DNA from: Roseospira visakhapatnamensis
GTDB taxonomy: Bacteria; Pseudomonadota; Alphaproteobacteria; Rhodospirillales; Rhodospirillaceae
NCBI RefSeq assembly: GCF_014197915.1
Contig: NZ_JACIGK010000019.1
Location: 1 to 64,000 of the forward strand
Length of the DNA: 64,000 bases
Direction of reading: 5' to 3'
The notes beneath the pieces are model-generated. The model ran no database searches, had not been told where the DNA came from, and saw nothing but the letters and a program-made list of their open reading frames with translations. The position numbers were made by a program, and so were the translations under genes. Shown here in pieces: positions 19,201 to 27,331 of this stretch. Every line of letters starts with the position of its first letter. The first letter of the stretch is position 1.

Positions 19201-19827
19201 GGCAACGCCGTGCTGTTCTCCATCGGCAAGGCGTTGCGGGAGGCGGGGTCCAGGGTTCTGTACTTCGCGGGCTACAAGGCGCTCCGCGACCGCTTCAAGG
19301 TCGCCGAGATCCACGAGGCCGCCGACGCCATCGTCTGGTGCTGCGACGAGGCGCCGGGCTTTGTCCCCGAACGCCCGCAGGACCGGACCTTCGTGGGGAA
19401 CATCGTGCAGGCCATGGTCGCCTACGGCAACGGCATGCTGGGCGAGACCACGCTGTCGCTGGGCGACGTGGACCGGGTGATCGTCATCGGCTCCGACCGC
19501 ATGATGCAGGCCGTGGGCCGGGCGCGCCACGAGGTGCTGGCCCCGGTGCTCAAGGCCGCGCACACCGGCATCGCCTCGATCAACAGCCCCATGCAATGCA
19601 TGATGAAGGAAATCTGTGCCCAGTGCCTGCAACCGCATGTGGACCCCAAGACCGGCACGCCGTCGGTGGTGTTCACCTGCTTCAATCAGGACCAGGACCT
19701 GGACACCGTGGACTTCGCCGCGCTGCATGAGCGTCTGGGTCAGAACGCCGCGCAGGAAAAGCTGACCAAGGCCTGGATCGACCATTGCCTGCGCACGCTG
19801 GGCGCGCGGGGCGTGGCCGCCGAGTAG
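16297..19827 (+). CDS. Large FAD/NAD(P) iron-sulfur oxidoreductase, GltD-like plus PyrK-like fusion
   Basis: A 1,176-residue cytoplasmic redox protein. After about 240 residues without a known fold come cysteine clusters (CIFC near 257, and CAGTGHRICNDCMVAC near 325-340) that suggest Fe-S centres. A GltD-like flavoprotein part follows, with an FAD loop VGLGPAGYSLA near residue 400 and an NAD(P) loop VIGGGLTAVDAC near residue 575. The last 320 residues resemble PyrK/ferredoxin-NADP reductases: PGQFYRLQ, MGPTGTP, LVGGGLGNAVLFS, then cysteines in CMMKEICAQC and FTCF for a likely 2Fe-2S cluster. This is the part list of NfnB plus NfnA or of SudA plus SudB in one chain. The start at 16297 is preferred over 16255. 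No partner gene is adjacent. Confidence 0.82.
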   Translation: MDDRLSSAPAASTVAAAQLALGFGIAFEDLYDKTGLGRVDAAFLEHLRGADPALTEQLIDARRDPDALDAKAESALILAAAPHLQDFLGLLFGIGAEIRAKATEHHDLAVLFACKRLFVQRLAFKKIKPDAAATLDGPALEADLSAHLGGPVTEHRFADQVMAWMEDEAAHADALDLARRYAAWAGLTPAGHARFPDGVLFRQPGKNDPMALIPLATDDAGPLPRVRLPQDHLRRREGFDLTDPGADLVHGLDEAHYCIFCHHQDNDACSHGLKDRKTGAIQVNALGRETLGCPLEEKISEMNEAETRGVFVGALGIVTIDNPLCAGTGHRICNDCMVACIYQNQKRDPVNIPQAETRVLKDVLALPWGFEVYSLLTRWNPLNLRRPLPRPDTGKRVLVVGLGPAGYSLAHHLMNDGHDVVAIDGLKIEPMNPSVSGVDIVGHRVPFQPVHDIEVLREPLGSRVMGGFGGVAEYGITVRWDKNFLTLIRLLLERRAEFAMIGGVRYGSALAPEDAFALGFDHVALCMGAGKPTLVPMENGLARGVRQASDFLMALQLTGAARSDSVANLQVRLPVVVIGGGLTAVDACTEALAYYPIQVEKLLARHDILVAERGEDAVRAAWTEEDRAIVDEMLGHARAIRAERAAAVIEGRAPRIRELLDAWGGSGIVYRRRLTDSPAYRNNHEEVDKALQEGIFIAELWSPVRVDLDRFGHAEALLLEHRETGEQRTIPARTIIVAAGTVPNTTLAREYPGSFALDGRFFQAVNEDGQPVSPERRSKPVNADVLMAVHEDGTSMSFLGDLHPSFAGNVVTAFGSALRAYPVISRALARRPAVRRDSRDALFARLNADLRPTVHTVRRLTPTIVEVVVKAPLAARRFQPGQFYRLQNFERLAPRVDGTLLAMEGLALTGAWVDRDAGLLSMIVLEMGGSSDLCALLKPGEPVVVMGPTGTPTETPADETVLLVGGGLGNAVLFSIGKALREAGSRVLYFAGYKALRDRFKVAEIHEAADAIVWCCDEAPGFVPERPQDRTFVGNIVQAMVAYGNGMLGETTLSLGDVDRVIVIGSDRMMQAVGRARHEVLAPVLKAAHTGIASINSPMQCMMKEICAQCLQPHVDPKTGTPSVVFTCFNQDQDLDTVDFAALHERLGQNAAQEKLTKAWIDHCLRTLGARGVAAE

Positions 19828-20217
19828 TCCCGTCCGACGGCCAACCATGACAGTGTGTGTCGGACGGACGGCGCCACGGCGCCGGCGCCGCGATATGGCG
19901 TATGCCTTTATTCCATTGGCGGATGAGTGTTACTCATCCGTCCTGGGACGCGATGCAGGCGCCCCAACTCACAAGGACGGGCACCACGACGCGGAGCCTG
20001 GACCGTATCGGTCATGGTCGATGACCGTTGGTATGATGTCCGTGCCTCCGACGGTTTCGGGGTACGGATGTCCAGAACGACCCCGCCGAGGCCGGGCACC
20101 GTCGGCCGGCGGACGCGGGGCTCTTGACGGGCGTGGGCCTCGGGCCGCCATACCGGTATGGCTCGACCGACCCTGTATCGCGCGCCCGGTGTCTCAAGCC
20201 AGGGGGGTTCCGTTCCC
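19828..20217. other. Intergenic region holding a hairpin repeat
   Basis: No gene is seen in this 390-base gap. It contains one copy of a repeat (19919-20033, described separately) with two perfect palindromes. The rest is GC-rich. A TATGCCTTTATT stretch near 19900 is the only AT-rich part and could belong to a promoter for the binding-protein gene. Confidence 0.5.
19919..20033 (-). repeat. Hairpin repeat family 1, copy 1
   Basis: Read on the minus strand it begins CCAACGGTCATCGACCATG and ends with GGCGCCTGCA and the palindrome GGATGAGT-AAC-ACTCATCC (plus-strand positions 19921-19939). A second palindrome, CGGTCAT-GGTCG-ATGACCG, lies at 20009-20027. Both ends match the copy at 23308-23510 in inverse orientation, whereas the middles differ. 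The two copies enclose the three genes from 20218 to 23307. Confidence 0.75.
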
Positions 20218-21438
20218 ATGCGACACCCGTTGCGTTCCATCCCGACGCTGGCCATCGTTCGGTGGGTCGGCGTCATCGCGGTCATGGCTGTGGGCCTGGC
20301 CGGTCCCCTCACCCGGGCGCACGCCCAGGACTCGAGCGCCCGCGTGCTTGTCGGCGACATCACCACCACCGGGCGGATCGGCGAGCCGGCCCTGTCCTAC
20401 CAGCGGGGTCGAGACCTCGCCCTGGGCTTCATTTCCATGGCCGGGGGCGTCATGGGCCACCGTCCGATCGAGGTGGTGAGCATTGATCCGCAGGGCGATC
20501 CGGCGGCGGCGGCCCGGGCGGTGGAAGACCTGAAGGACCAGGGCGCGGTGCTGTTCATGGGCGGCATGGTGGCCGACGTCACCCTCGCCGCCGCCCGCGC
20601 CGCCGGCGACACGCCGTTCCTGGCGGTCGACGCCCGCCTGCCCTCCGCCATGGTCGAGCAACAGCCCAACCTGTTCCAGCTCGGCCCCTCCGCCGAGGCC
20701 CTGGGGCGCGCCCTGGCCTCCGAGGTGGCCGCCAGCCCGGCGACCCACTGGGGCGTGGTGGCCCAGGACGACTACTTCGGGCGGGCGCTGGCCCATGCCT
20801 TCTGGAATGCCCTGACCCGCGCGCGCCCCGACATCACCCTGGCCATGGAGCACTACGTGCCCACCCTGTCCGGCGATGTCGGCCCCGCGCTCGACGCGAT
20901 GCGCGCCGGTCAGCCGCATGGCCTGCTGGTGGGCCTGCGCGACGGCGACCTCGTGGCCTTCGTCGAGGGCGCCACCGCCCAGGGCCTGCTGGGGAGCCTG
21001 GTGGTGGCGGCCCCGCAGATGGGCAGCGCCGACCTGATGGCGGCGCTGCGCGGGCGGGTGCCGCAAGGCTGGGTGACCACCGGCTACCCCTGCTGCGCCT
21101 TCGGCGGCCAGCCGCACCGGTCCTTCGTGCGCAGCTACGAGCGCTCCTACCCCCAGGCGGGCATGCCCACCCTGGGTGCCCTCTACGGCTATACGGCGAT
21201 GACCACCCTGGCCACGGCCCTGGAGCGCGCCTGGTCGGACGACCCTGGCGACATCGCCGAGGAACTGCGCCGCATGACCATGACGACGCCGGTGGCCACC
21301 ATCCGCTTCGACGGCGCCACGCGACAGTCGAGCCTGCCGCTGTGGGTCGGCGGCCTCGCCGCCGACGGCCGGGGCGAGGGCAGCTTCACCGATGGACGGC
21401 GCCTGAACCCCGTCACCCTGACCCGCGAGGGCCGCTGA
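20218..21438 (+). CDS. Periplasmic substrate-binding protein, Leu/Ile/Val-type
   Basis: A 406-residue type 1 periplasmic-binding-fold protein. It has a signal peptide with a basic start, a hydrophobic core at about 12-27 and a probable cleavage after AHA (near residue 36). The mature part begins VLVGDITTTGRIGEP, followed by a receptor-ligand region with RAVEDLKDQGAVLFMGG and GVVAQDDYFGRAL, as in ABC amino-acid or urea binding proteins. No ABC permease or ATPase is adjacent, so it is an orphan that may serve a distant transporter or a sensor. The ATG at 20218 fits the signal peptide and has a G-rich ribosome binding site 10 bases upstream. Confidence 0.85.
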   Translation: MRHPLRSIPTLAIVRWVGVIAVMAVGLAGPLTRAHAQDSSARVLVGDITTTGRIGEPALSYQRGRDLALGFISMAGGVMGHRPIEVVSIDPQGDPAAAARAVEDLKDQGAVLFMGGMVADVTLAAARAAGDTPFLAVDARLPSAMVEQQPNLFQLGPSAEALGRALASEVAASPATHWGVVAQDDYFGRALAHAFWNALTRARPDITLAMEHYVPTLSGDVGPALDAMRAGQPHGLLVGLRDGDLVAFVEGATAQGLLGSLVVAAPQMGSADLMAALRGRVPQGWVTTGYPCCAFGGQPHRSFVRSYERSYPQAGMPTLGALYGYTAMTTLATALERAWSDDPGDIAEELRRMTMTTPVATIRFDGATRQSSLPLWVGGLAADGRGEGSFTDGRRLNPVTLTREGR

Positions 21439-21469
21439 CGCGCCGGCCCCGCTCGAGGAGAGAGCCCCC

Positions 21470-22132
21470 ATGACCGAGCCCGCCGCCCCCAAGCCCCCCC
21501 TCGAAACTCCCGCCGAAGCCGCCGAGTCTTCCGAAAGCACCGATGACCGCCACGCGGCCAAGATGCGCAAGAAGAAGGCCGCGCGCGATCGCATGATGGC
21601 CGGCAAGGACGGCCAGAAGGGGGTGTTGCTGGTCCACACCGGTCCGGGCAAGGGCAAGACCACGGCGTCCCTGGGGATGGTGCTGCGCTGCATCGGCCAC
21701 GGCATGCCGGTGGGCATCGTCCAGTTCATCAAGGGGGCCATGGACACGGCCGAGCGCCGGGTGCTGGAGGGGTTTCCCGATCTGGTCACCATTCGCGCCA
21801 TGGGCGAGGGCTTCACCTGGGAAACCCAGGACCGCGCCCGGGACGTCGCCGCCGCCGAGCAGGCGTGGGACGTGGCACGCGGCATGCTCGCCGACCCCAA
21901 ATTCGCCATGGTCGTGCTTGATGAACTGAACGTGGTGTTGCGATATGGCTACCTGCCGCTCGACCGCGTGCTGGAGGCCATCGCCGATCGGCCGCCGATG
22001 CAGCATGTGGTGGTCACCGGCCGCAACGCCGCCGAGCCCATGATCGAGGCCGCCGACCTGGTGACCGAGATGAAGCTCGTCAAGCATCCCTTCCGCAGCG
22101 GCGTGAAAGGCCAGAAGGGCCTGGAGTACTGA
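21470..22132 (+). CDS. cobO: Cob(I)yrinic acid a,c-diamide adenosyltransferase
   Basis: It adds the adenosyl group from ATP to reduced corrinoids in cobalamin synthesis or salvage. The 220-residue protein has a 50-residue polar N-terminal extension and then the CobO/BtuR fold: P-loop GPGKGKTTAS near residue 58, VQFIKG, and VVLDELNVVLRYGYL near residue 145. The ribosome binding site GAGGAGAGA is 8 bases before the ATG. The gap to the binding-protein gene is 31 bases, so cotranscription is likely. cobQ lies at 25.6-27.1 kb on the other strand. No cobalamin riboswitch is recognisable upstream. Confidence 0.94.
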   Translation: MTEPAAPKPPLETPAEAAESSESTDDRHAAKMRKKKAARDRMMAGKDGQKGVLLVHTGPGKGKTTASLGMVLRCIGHGMPVGIVQFIKGAMDTAERRVLEGFPDLVTIRAMGEGFTWETQDRARDVAAAEQAWDVARGMLADPKFAMVVLDELNVVLRYGYLPLDRVLEAIADRPPMQHVVVTGRNAAEPMIEAADLVTEMKLVKHPFRSGVKGQKGLEY

Positions 22133-22254
22133 TCCCGGCGGCGGACGACACGGACTCGCTCGCCCCGCGGCACCAGCCCGCGCCACTCGCCCCCGTTCGC
22201 TCGTGTTGGCCCTTGTCCGGCGCCTGTCGCCGTCGAACCGCAGGAGACCCGCCC

Positions 22255-23307
22255 TTGGTCCTCGCCAGGACACGCCGTTCCCGTCCCGCGACGTCCGCCG
22301 TCGCGCTCGCCGCCGTCCTGACCCTGGCCGGCGCCGCACCCGCCCTGTCGCAAACCTCGGGAACGGGCACGCCCGTCCCCCTGGTCCCGCCCCCCAACCA
22401 GAGCTGGGGACCGGCCCCCGGAGAAGCTCAGGGAGAAGCTCAGGGAGAAGCCCAGGGAGGGCTGCGGCCCGACGAACGTCAGGGCACCGCGCCCGGAGCC
22501 TGGACGCCCGCCCCAACGCCGGAGCCGACGCCCGCGCCGGCCGCCACCCCGAACACCACGCACCTGCCCGAGCCCGGCGTGCCGTCCATGCCGCCGCCCC
22601 GGGTCGTGACCGGCCCCGGGTCCGGCGCCGCCGCCAGTCCCGCCGCCGGTCCCACCGTCAGCCACGGCAGCACCGATCCGCAATGGGTCGAGGCCCTGGC
22701 CGAAGCCCGTGGCACCGTCGCCGACGCCACGGCGACGGTCAGCCGGTTGCGCACCGACAGCGGCTTCAAGGTGGAGCTCAACGACCTGCTGACCCGGGCG
22801 CGGGCGGTCCTGATCGTGCCCAGCTTCTTCAAGGCCGGGTTCGTGGTGGGCGGCGCCTACGGATCGGCGGTTCTGCTGGTGCGCGACGACCAGGGCTCGT
22901 TCTCCGACCCCTCGTTCCACACCGTCAGCGCCGGCAGCGTCGGCCTCCAGATCGGCGCCCAGGAGAACGAACTGATCCTGCTGATCATGACCGAAGCGGG
23001 CCTTCAGGCGCTGCTGCGCGACCGCTTCAAGCTGGAGGCCGGGGCCAGCCTGACGTTCGGGACCATCGGCGGCGGGCTGTCCACCGGCAGCACCACCGAC
23101 ATCAACCAGGACATCATCGCCTTTTCGCACAGTCGCGGCCTGTTCGGCGGCGGGGCGCTGGAAGGCGCGGCCATCGAACCCCGGCAGGACCGCAACACCG
23201 CGTTCTACGACTCGCCGCAGGCCACGCCCGAGGCCATCGTGCTGGAGCGGCGCTTCACCAATCCCGCCTCCGAGCCCCTGAAGGACGCCTTGCTGGCGAC
23301 GTTCTGA
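22255..23307 (+). CDS. Secreted SYLF (DUF500) domain lipid-binding protein
   Basis: About 350 residues. The N-terminus is a signal peptide ending near PALSQ, then a 100-residue proline-, alanine- and glycine-rich spacer, then the SYLF domain from about residue 175: LTRARAVLIVPSFFKAGFVVGGAYG and the central glycine-rich FGTIGGGLSTG. SYLF proteins bind phospholipids; in bacteria they are exported. The spacer includes three 12-base tandem repeats coding EAQG (22420-22455). I prefer the TTG start at 22255, nine bases after AGGAG; ATG 22213 has no such site. The gene ends at the border of the downstream hairpin repeat. Confidence 0.82.
   Translation: MVLARTRRSRPATSAVALAAVLTLAGAAPALSQTSGTGTPVPLVPPPNQSWGPAPGEAQGEAQGEAQGGLRPDERQGTAPGAWTPAPTPEPTPAPAATPNTTHLPEPGVPSMPPPRVVTGPGSGAAASPAAGPTVSHGSTDPQWVEALAEARGTVADATATVSRLRTDSGFKVELNDLLTRARAVLIVPSFFKAGFVVGGAYGSAVLLVRDDQGSFSDPSFHTVSAGSVGLQIGAQENELILLIMTEAGLQALLRDRFKLEAGASLTFGTIGGGLSTGSTTDINQDIIAFSHSRGLFGGGALEGAAIEPRQDRNTAFYDSPQATPEAIVLERRFTNPASEPLKDALLATF
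22420..22455 (+). repeat. 12-base tandem repeat in the SYLF gene
   Basis: Three head-to-tail copies of GGAGAAGCTCAG (the third with one change) code for repeated Gly-Glu-Ala-Gln in the flexible spacer. Such units gain or lose copies easily, so spacer length may vary between strains. Confidence 0.85.
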
Positions 23308-23510
23308 CACCAACGGTCATTGAGAGTGACCGTTGCAGTCCGTGGCCGGCCCACTCCCCCACCCGACCACCCCAAGTACACTGCCGTGGGTGGCCGGGTG
23401 GGGGAGTGGGCCGGGGCCGCCCTGGCACCGCTTTGCGGTGCCAAGATCTGGACCATCCGGGCGCCTGCAAGGCGCCCGGGAGCGGATGAGTCACACTCAT
23501 CCGCTCCGCC
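23308..23510 (+). repeat. Hairpin repeat family 1, copy 2, with five consecutive hairpins
   Basis: It starts one base after the SYLF stop codon. In order it holds these inverted repeats: CAACGGTCA/TGACCGTTG (23311-23335, 7-base loop); a 27-base stem with one mismatch (23346-23372 with 23388-23414); GGCACCG/CGGTGCC (23424-23442); CCGGGCGCC/GGCGCCCGG (23457-23479); and a perfect 13-base stem GGAGCGGATGAGT/ACTCATCCGCTCC (23479-23507). The first and last parts match copy 1. It may end transcription of the cassette and separate it from the glycosyltransferase genes. Confidence 0.8.
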
Positions 23511-23536
23511 GTTCCTCGCGTTCCGACAGGTGATCC

Positions 23537-24580
23537 GTGGCGCCGTCCAATCCCGATCCCGAGGTGAGCGTCCTTGTGGTGTCCCATGACAGTGCCGCCC
23601 TGGCGACACGGGCCCTGGACCACCTGGCGGCGCAGACCTGGACGGCGTTCGAGGTCGTGGTGGTGGAAAACGGCCCGGGCGGGGCCGCCTGGGCGCGGGC
23701 TCAGGCGGCGACGCGGCCGTTTCCCGTGACGGTGCTGGAGCCCGGCCACAACCTGGGCTTCGCCGCCGGCAACAACCTCGCCGCCCGGCACGCGCGCGGC
23801 CGCTGGCTGGCGTTGCTCAACCCCGATGCCTTTCCCGAACCCGGCTGGCTGGCGGCGCTGATGGCCGCCGCCCGGCGCTTTCCGTCGGGCACGGCCTTCG
23901 GTTCGGTCCAGGTGGACGCCGCCGACCCCGCGCGGCTGGACGGCATCGGCGATTGCTGGTGCCCGGCCGGACTCGCCTGGCGTGGCGGCTACAAGGGGGA
24001 CCGCGCGACCCTGGCGCCCGCGACCGATCTGGGGGTGTTCGGCCCCTGCGCCGCCGCCGCCCTGTGGGCGCGGACCGATTTCGAGGCCCTGGGCGGCTTC
24101 GAGGACCGCTTCTTCTGCTATGGCGAGGACGTGGACCTCGCCCTGCGGCACCGGTTGCGAGGCGGGTGCTGCGTGACCGTTGCCGCCGCCATCGTCCGCC
24201 ACCTGGGCAGCGGCACCACGTCGCGCCACGGGGCGTTCGGCATCTATCACGATCGGCGCAACATGCTGTGGGTGTTCACGCGCACCACCCCGACCGCCTG
24301 GCTCCTGCCGCTGCTGCCCCTGCATGCGCTGGGGCATCTGGCCATGCTGGCCCGCGCCGCGCGTCACGGCGCGGCCGGCGCGGCCTGGCGCGGGCTGCGC
24401 GACGGCCTCGCCGGCCTTTGGGGCCCCACCGGCGTGCTCGCCCAGCGCCGGGCGATCCAGCGCACGCGCCGTGTGCCCCTGGGGACCCTGGCGCGCGCGC
24501 TGACCTGGAACCCGGCACGGCTGCTGACCCGTGCGCCCAAGCACTGGCCTCCGGCGAGCGAGGGCACCGCGCATGACTGA
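23537..24580 (+). CDS. Family 2 glycosyltransferase
   Basis: A 347-residue GT-A fold enzyme that moves a sugar from a nucleotide sugar. Features: VSVLVVSHDSAALATRALD at the N-terminus, NLGFAAGNNLAARHARG near residue 77, the DXD-like NPDAF near residue 96, and the acceptor-site ED in FFCYGEDVDLALR near residue 195. The C-terminal 100 residues are arginine-rich with a hydrophobic stretch (LLPLLPLHALGHLAML) that may sit on the membrane. It starts with GTG at 23537 after AGGTGA. It overlaps the next glycosyltransferase by eight bases, so the two are one unit, probably for surface polysaccharide. Confidence 0.88.
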   Translation: MAPSNPDPEVSVLVVSHDSAALATRALDHLAAQTWTAFEVVVVENGPGGAAWARAQAATRPFPVTVLEPGHNLGFAAGNNLAARHARGRWLALLNPDAFPEPGWLAALMAAARRFPSGTAFGSVQVDAADPARLDGIGDCWCPAGLAWRGGYKGDRATLAPATDLGVFGPCAAAALWARTDFEALGGFEDRFFCYGEDVDLALRHRLRGGCCVTVAAAIVRHLGSGTTSRHGAFGIYHDRRNMLWVFTRTTPTAWLLPLLPLHALGHLAMLARAARHGAAGAAWRGLRDGLAGLWGPTGVLAQRRAIQRTRRVPLGTLARALTWNPARLLTRAPKHWPPASEGTAHD

Positions 24581-25568
24581 GCCCTGGCCGACCCCGCCAG
24601 CGCCCGCGCCGGCGCCGGCGCTGCGATGCCCGGACGCGTCCCTGCACCCGACCCTCGGGACGGTGGCGGCGGTGGTGGTCACCTACCATGCCGACGCCGC
24701 CGGCATCGGTGACCGGCTGGCCCGGCTGGCCGCGCAGGTGGACGCGGTGGTGGTGGTGGATAACGGCTCCGGCCCCGACACCGTGGCCGCGTTGCGGGCG
24801 GCGGCGGAGGCCCTGCCGGCGGTCTCGCTGGTTCTCAATCCCGACAACCAGGGGCTGGCGGCGGCCCAGAACCAGGGCATGGCGGCGGCGCTGGCGGCCG
24901 GCTTCGCCTGGCTGCTGCTGATGGATGACGACAGCACCCCGGCGCCGGACATGGTGGCCGCGCTGGCGCGGGTGGAGGCGGCGCACCCGGGCGCCTTCGG
25001 CCTGCTGGCGCCACGCCTGCGCTATCCCGACAGTGGGCGCGTGCCCGGTTTCCTCACCGCCCATGGACGCGGCCTGTGGCCGCGCAAGCGACCGGCTCCC
25101 GAGTCCGGGATCCTGGCGGACCCGGTGTTCGTCATCGCCTCGGGCTCGCTGATCCGCGCCGAGGCGGTCCGCGCCGTGGGGCCGATGCGCGCCGATTTCT
25201 TTATCGACTATCTGGACGTGGAGTACTGCTTCCGCCTGACGGCCGCCGGTGTCCGGCTGGCGGTGGTGGGCGACGCGGTGCTCGATCACGCGCTGGGCCG
25301 CCAGACCGCGCACCGGGTGCTGGGGCGCACCGTGTGGTGCAGCAACCACGCGCCGTTCCGCTGCCGCGCCATGGCCCGCAACCGCCTGCGGCTATGGCGC
25401 GCCTGGGGGCGCCGTCACCCGGGCTGGATGGCGCAGGACTTGCTGGCCCTGGTGGTCCAGCTCTGGCGGGTGCTGGCGCTGGAGGACGACGGCCGCGCCA
25501 AGGCGACGGCGATCCTGCGCGGCCTGCGCGAGGGCCTGGCCTCCCCCCCGGCGTCCGCAGCCAGGTAA
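24573..25568 (+). CDS. Family 2 glycosyltransferase (rhamnosyltransferase-like)
   Basis: A 331-residue second glycosyltransferase translated from an ATG inside the end of the first. It has VAAVVVTYHADAAGIGDRL, VVVVDNGSGPDT, NQGLAAAQNQGMA and the metal-binding LLMDDDSTPAPDM, and FFIDYLDVEYCFRL near residue 210. This pattern matches the WbbL/RfbN-type rhamnosyltransferases. The first 25 residues are Pro/Ala-rich. It converges with cobQ, 13 bases away. The acceptor is unknown; the two enzymes probably work in sequence on one glycan. Confidence 0.88.
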   Translation: MTEPWPTPPAPAPAPALRCPDASLHPTLGTVAAVVVTYHADAAGIGDRLARLAAQVDAVVVVDNGSGPDTVAALRAAAEALPAVSLVLNPDNQGLAAAQNQGMAAALAAGFAWLLLMDDDSTPAPDMVAALARVEAAHPGAFGLLAPRLRYPDSGRVPGFLTAHGRGLWPRKRPAPESGILADPVFVIASGSLIRAEAVRAVGPMRADFFIDYLDVEYCFRLTAAGVRLAVVGDAVLDHALGRQTAHRVLGRTVWCSNHAPFRCRAMARNRLRLWRAWGRRHPGWMAQDLLALVVQLWRVLALEDDGRAKATAILRGLREGLASPPASAAR

Positions 25569-25581
25569 GGCGGCCCCCGCC

Positions 25582-27072
25582 TCAGGTGTCCGGCGTCGCG
25601 GTCCGGGCGATGCGCGCCAGGGCATCCAGGTCCACCACACCGGCCACGGTATCGGCCAGGGCGTCCAGGGCGGACTCGACCCGGGCCTCGAAGGCCGATC
25701 CCTCGGCGCGGCCCGGCCGCAGCAGCGCCAGCAGCGCCCGGCGCGTCTCGTCCCGGTGCAGCAGGCCATGCAGGTAGCAGCCCAGCACCCGGCCGTCATG
25801 GCTGGCCGCGCCCACGGCCGCCAGCCCCGCCGGCCCGGCCGGCCAGGGACGGCCCGTGTCCGGCCCCTCGGTGACGCCCATGTGCATCTCGTAGCCCAAC
25901 GGACCCTCGCGCAGGGTCTTGCGCCGGCCGATGGTCGTCTCGACGTCCAGCAACCCCAGCCCGGGTGCCTCGCCGGGTGGTCCCTCGATGCCCTCGGGGT
26001 CGCGCACCACGCGGCCGAGCATCTGGTAGCCGGCGCACAGGCCCAGCACCGCCCCGCCGCGCCGCCAGTGGGCCATCAGGTCGATGTCCCAGCCCTGCGT
26101 CCGGAGGAACGCGAGATCCGCCAGCGTCGCCTTGGACCCTGGCAGAATCACGAGGTCCAGATCCCCCGGCAGCGCCCGCCCCGGGGCGACGAAGGTCAGC
26201 GACACGTCCGGCTCGGCGGACAGCGGGTCGAGATCGTCGAAGTTGGCGATGCGCGACAGACGAAGGACACCCACCTTGACCGGCCGCTCGGCCGCCGGCC
26301 CGGCGGTCGCCGGACGCTCCAGGGCCACGGCGTCCTCGGCCGGCAGATCGGCGGCGCGCGCGACCCAGGGGACGATGCCCAGGCAGGGCAGACCGGTACG
26401 GTCGCGCAAGATGTCCACCGCCGGGGTGAACAGGCTGGGATCGCCCCGGAACTTGTTGATGACGTAGCCCTTCAGAAGCGCCCGGTCCTCGGCTGGCAAC
26501 AACGCCCAGGTGCCCACCAGCGAGCCGATCACGCCGCCCCGGTCGATATCGCCCACCAGCACCACCGGCGTTCCGGTGGCCACGGCGAAGCCCATGTTGG
26601 CGATGTCGCCGGCCCGCAAGTTCACTTCGCTGGCGCTGCCCGCGCCCTCCACCACGACGATGTCGGCCTCGGCGCGCAACCGGGCGAAGCTGTCCAGCAC
26701 CGCCGGCAACAGGGTCGGCTTAAGCCCCTGGTAGTCCCGGGCGCCGGCATTGCCCCGCACCCGGCCCTGCACCACCACCTGGCTGCCCACGTCGGTCTGG
26801 GGCTTGAGCAGCACCGGGTTCATGTGCACGGACGGCGCCACCCCGCAGGCGCGCGCCTGCAAGGCCTGGGCGCGGCCGATCTCGCCACCCTCCCGGGTGA
26901 CGGCGGCATTGTTGGACATGTTCTGCGGCTTGAACGGGCGCACGGTCAGGCCCCGCCGGGTCAACGCCCGGGCCAGCCCGGCCACCAGCAGCGACTTTCC
27001 CACGTCGGAGCCGGTGCCTTGCAGCATCAGCGCGGCGGCGGGGCGTCGCCCGCGAAGGTCTTCGAGGGTCAT
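25582..27072 (-). CDS. cobQ: Cobyric acid synthase (glutamine-hydrolysing)
   Basis: It amidates four carboxyl groups of adenosylcobyrinic acid diamide, using glutamine and ATP. The 496-residue protein has the dethiobiotin-synthase-like ATP domain ([12 protein letters not shown] at 16-27, [13 protein letters not shown] near 48) and a triad glutamine amidotransferase domain with the nucleophile cysteine near residue 345 in [12 protein letters not shown], and a histidine near residue 435-440 in CYLHGLL. The length is normal. Other pathway genes are not adjacent; cobO lies 3.5 kb to the left on the other strand. Confidence 0.96.
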   Translation of the reverse strand: MTLEDLRGRRPAAALMLQGTGSDVGKSLLVAGLARALTRRGLTVRPFKPQNMSNNAAVTREGGEIGRAQALQARACGVAPSVHMNPVLLKPQTDVGSQVVVQGRVRGNAGARDYQGLKPTLLPAVLDSFARLRAEADIVVVEGAGSASEVNLRAGDIANMGFAVATGTPVVLVGDIDRGGVIGSLVGTWALLPAEDRALLKGYVINKFRGDPSLFTPAVDILRDRTGLPCLGIVPWVARAADLPAEDAVALERPATAGPAAERPVKVGVLRLSRIANFDDLDPLSAEPDVSLTFVAPGRALPGDLDLVILPGSKATLADLAFLRTQGWDIDLMAHWRRGGAVLGLCAGYQMLGRVVRDPEGIEGPPGEAPGLGLLDVETTIGRRKTLREGPLGYEMHMGVTEGPDTGRPWPAGPAGLAAVGAASHDGRVLGCYLHGLLHRDETRRALLALLRPGRAEGSAFEARVESALDALADTVAGVVDLDALARIARTATPDT

Positions 27073-27331
27073 GGGGTGGCATCATGCCCGCGTGACGCGG
27101 GATTGCAACGGGCCTGTTGCCGGCGACGGCACGGGACACCGGGGGCACGCCGGACCCGCCCTGTGATCCCGGTCGCAAACCACCCCGGGGCGGACGTGGT
27201 ATGGACCGTCGTTTGACCCGCCGCGACCGGCGAGCAACAATACCTGGACTTTCCTTCGGGTCGTCCGGCGCGCCACCCACGCAAAGCGCCGCGCCCACCC
27301 TCCCTGACCGGTTGCCCGACAACGGACCCCC

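Noticed and set aside
17458-19848. 796-codon leftward frame and 820-codon rightward frame over the redox protein
   Set aside because: Both are shadows rich in His, Arg and Gly with no family; the frame from 16297 holds all cofactor motifs.
20158-20217. Cobalamin riboswitch upstream of the binding protein/cobO genes
   Set aside because: No B12-box-like sequence was seen; the leader is occupied by the hairpin repeat.
22420-22455. Short direct repeats as a possible CRISPR array
   Set aside because: Twelve-base units without spacers inside a coding region; they code for a repeated tetrapeptide.
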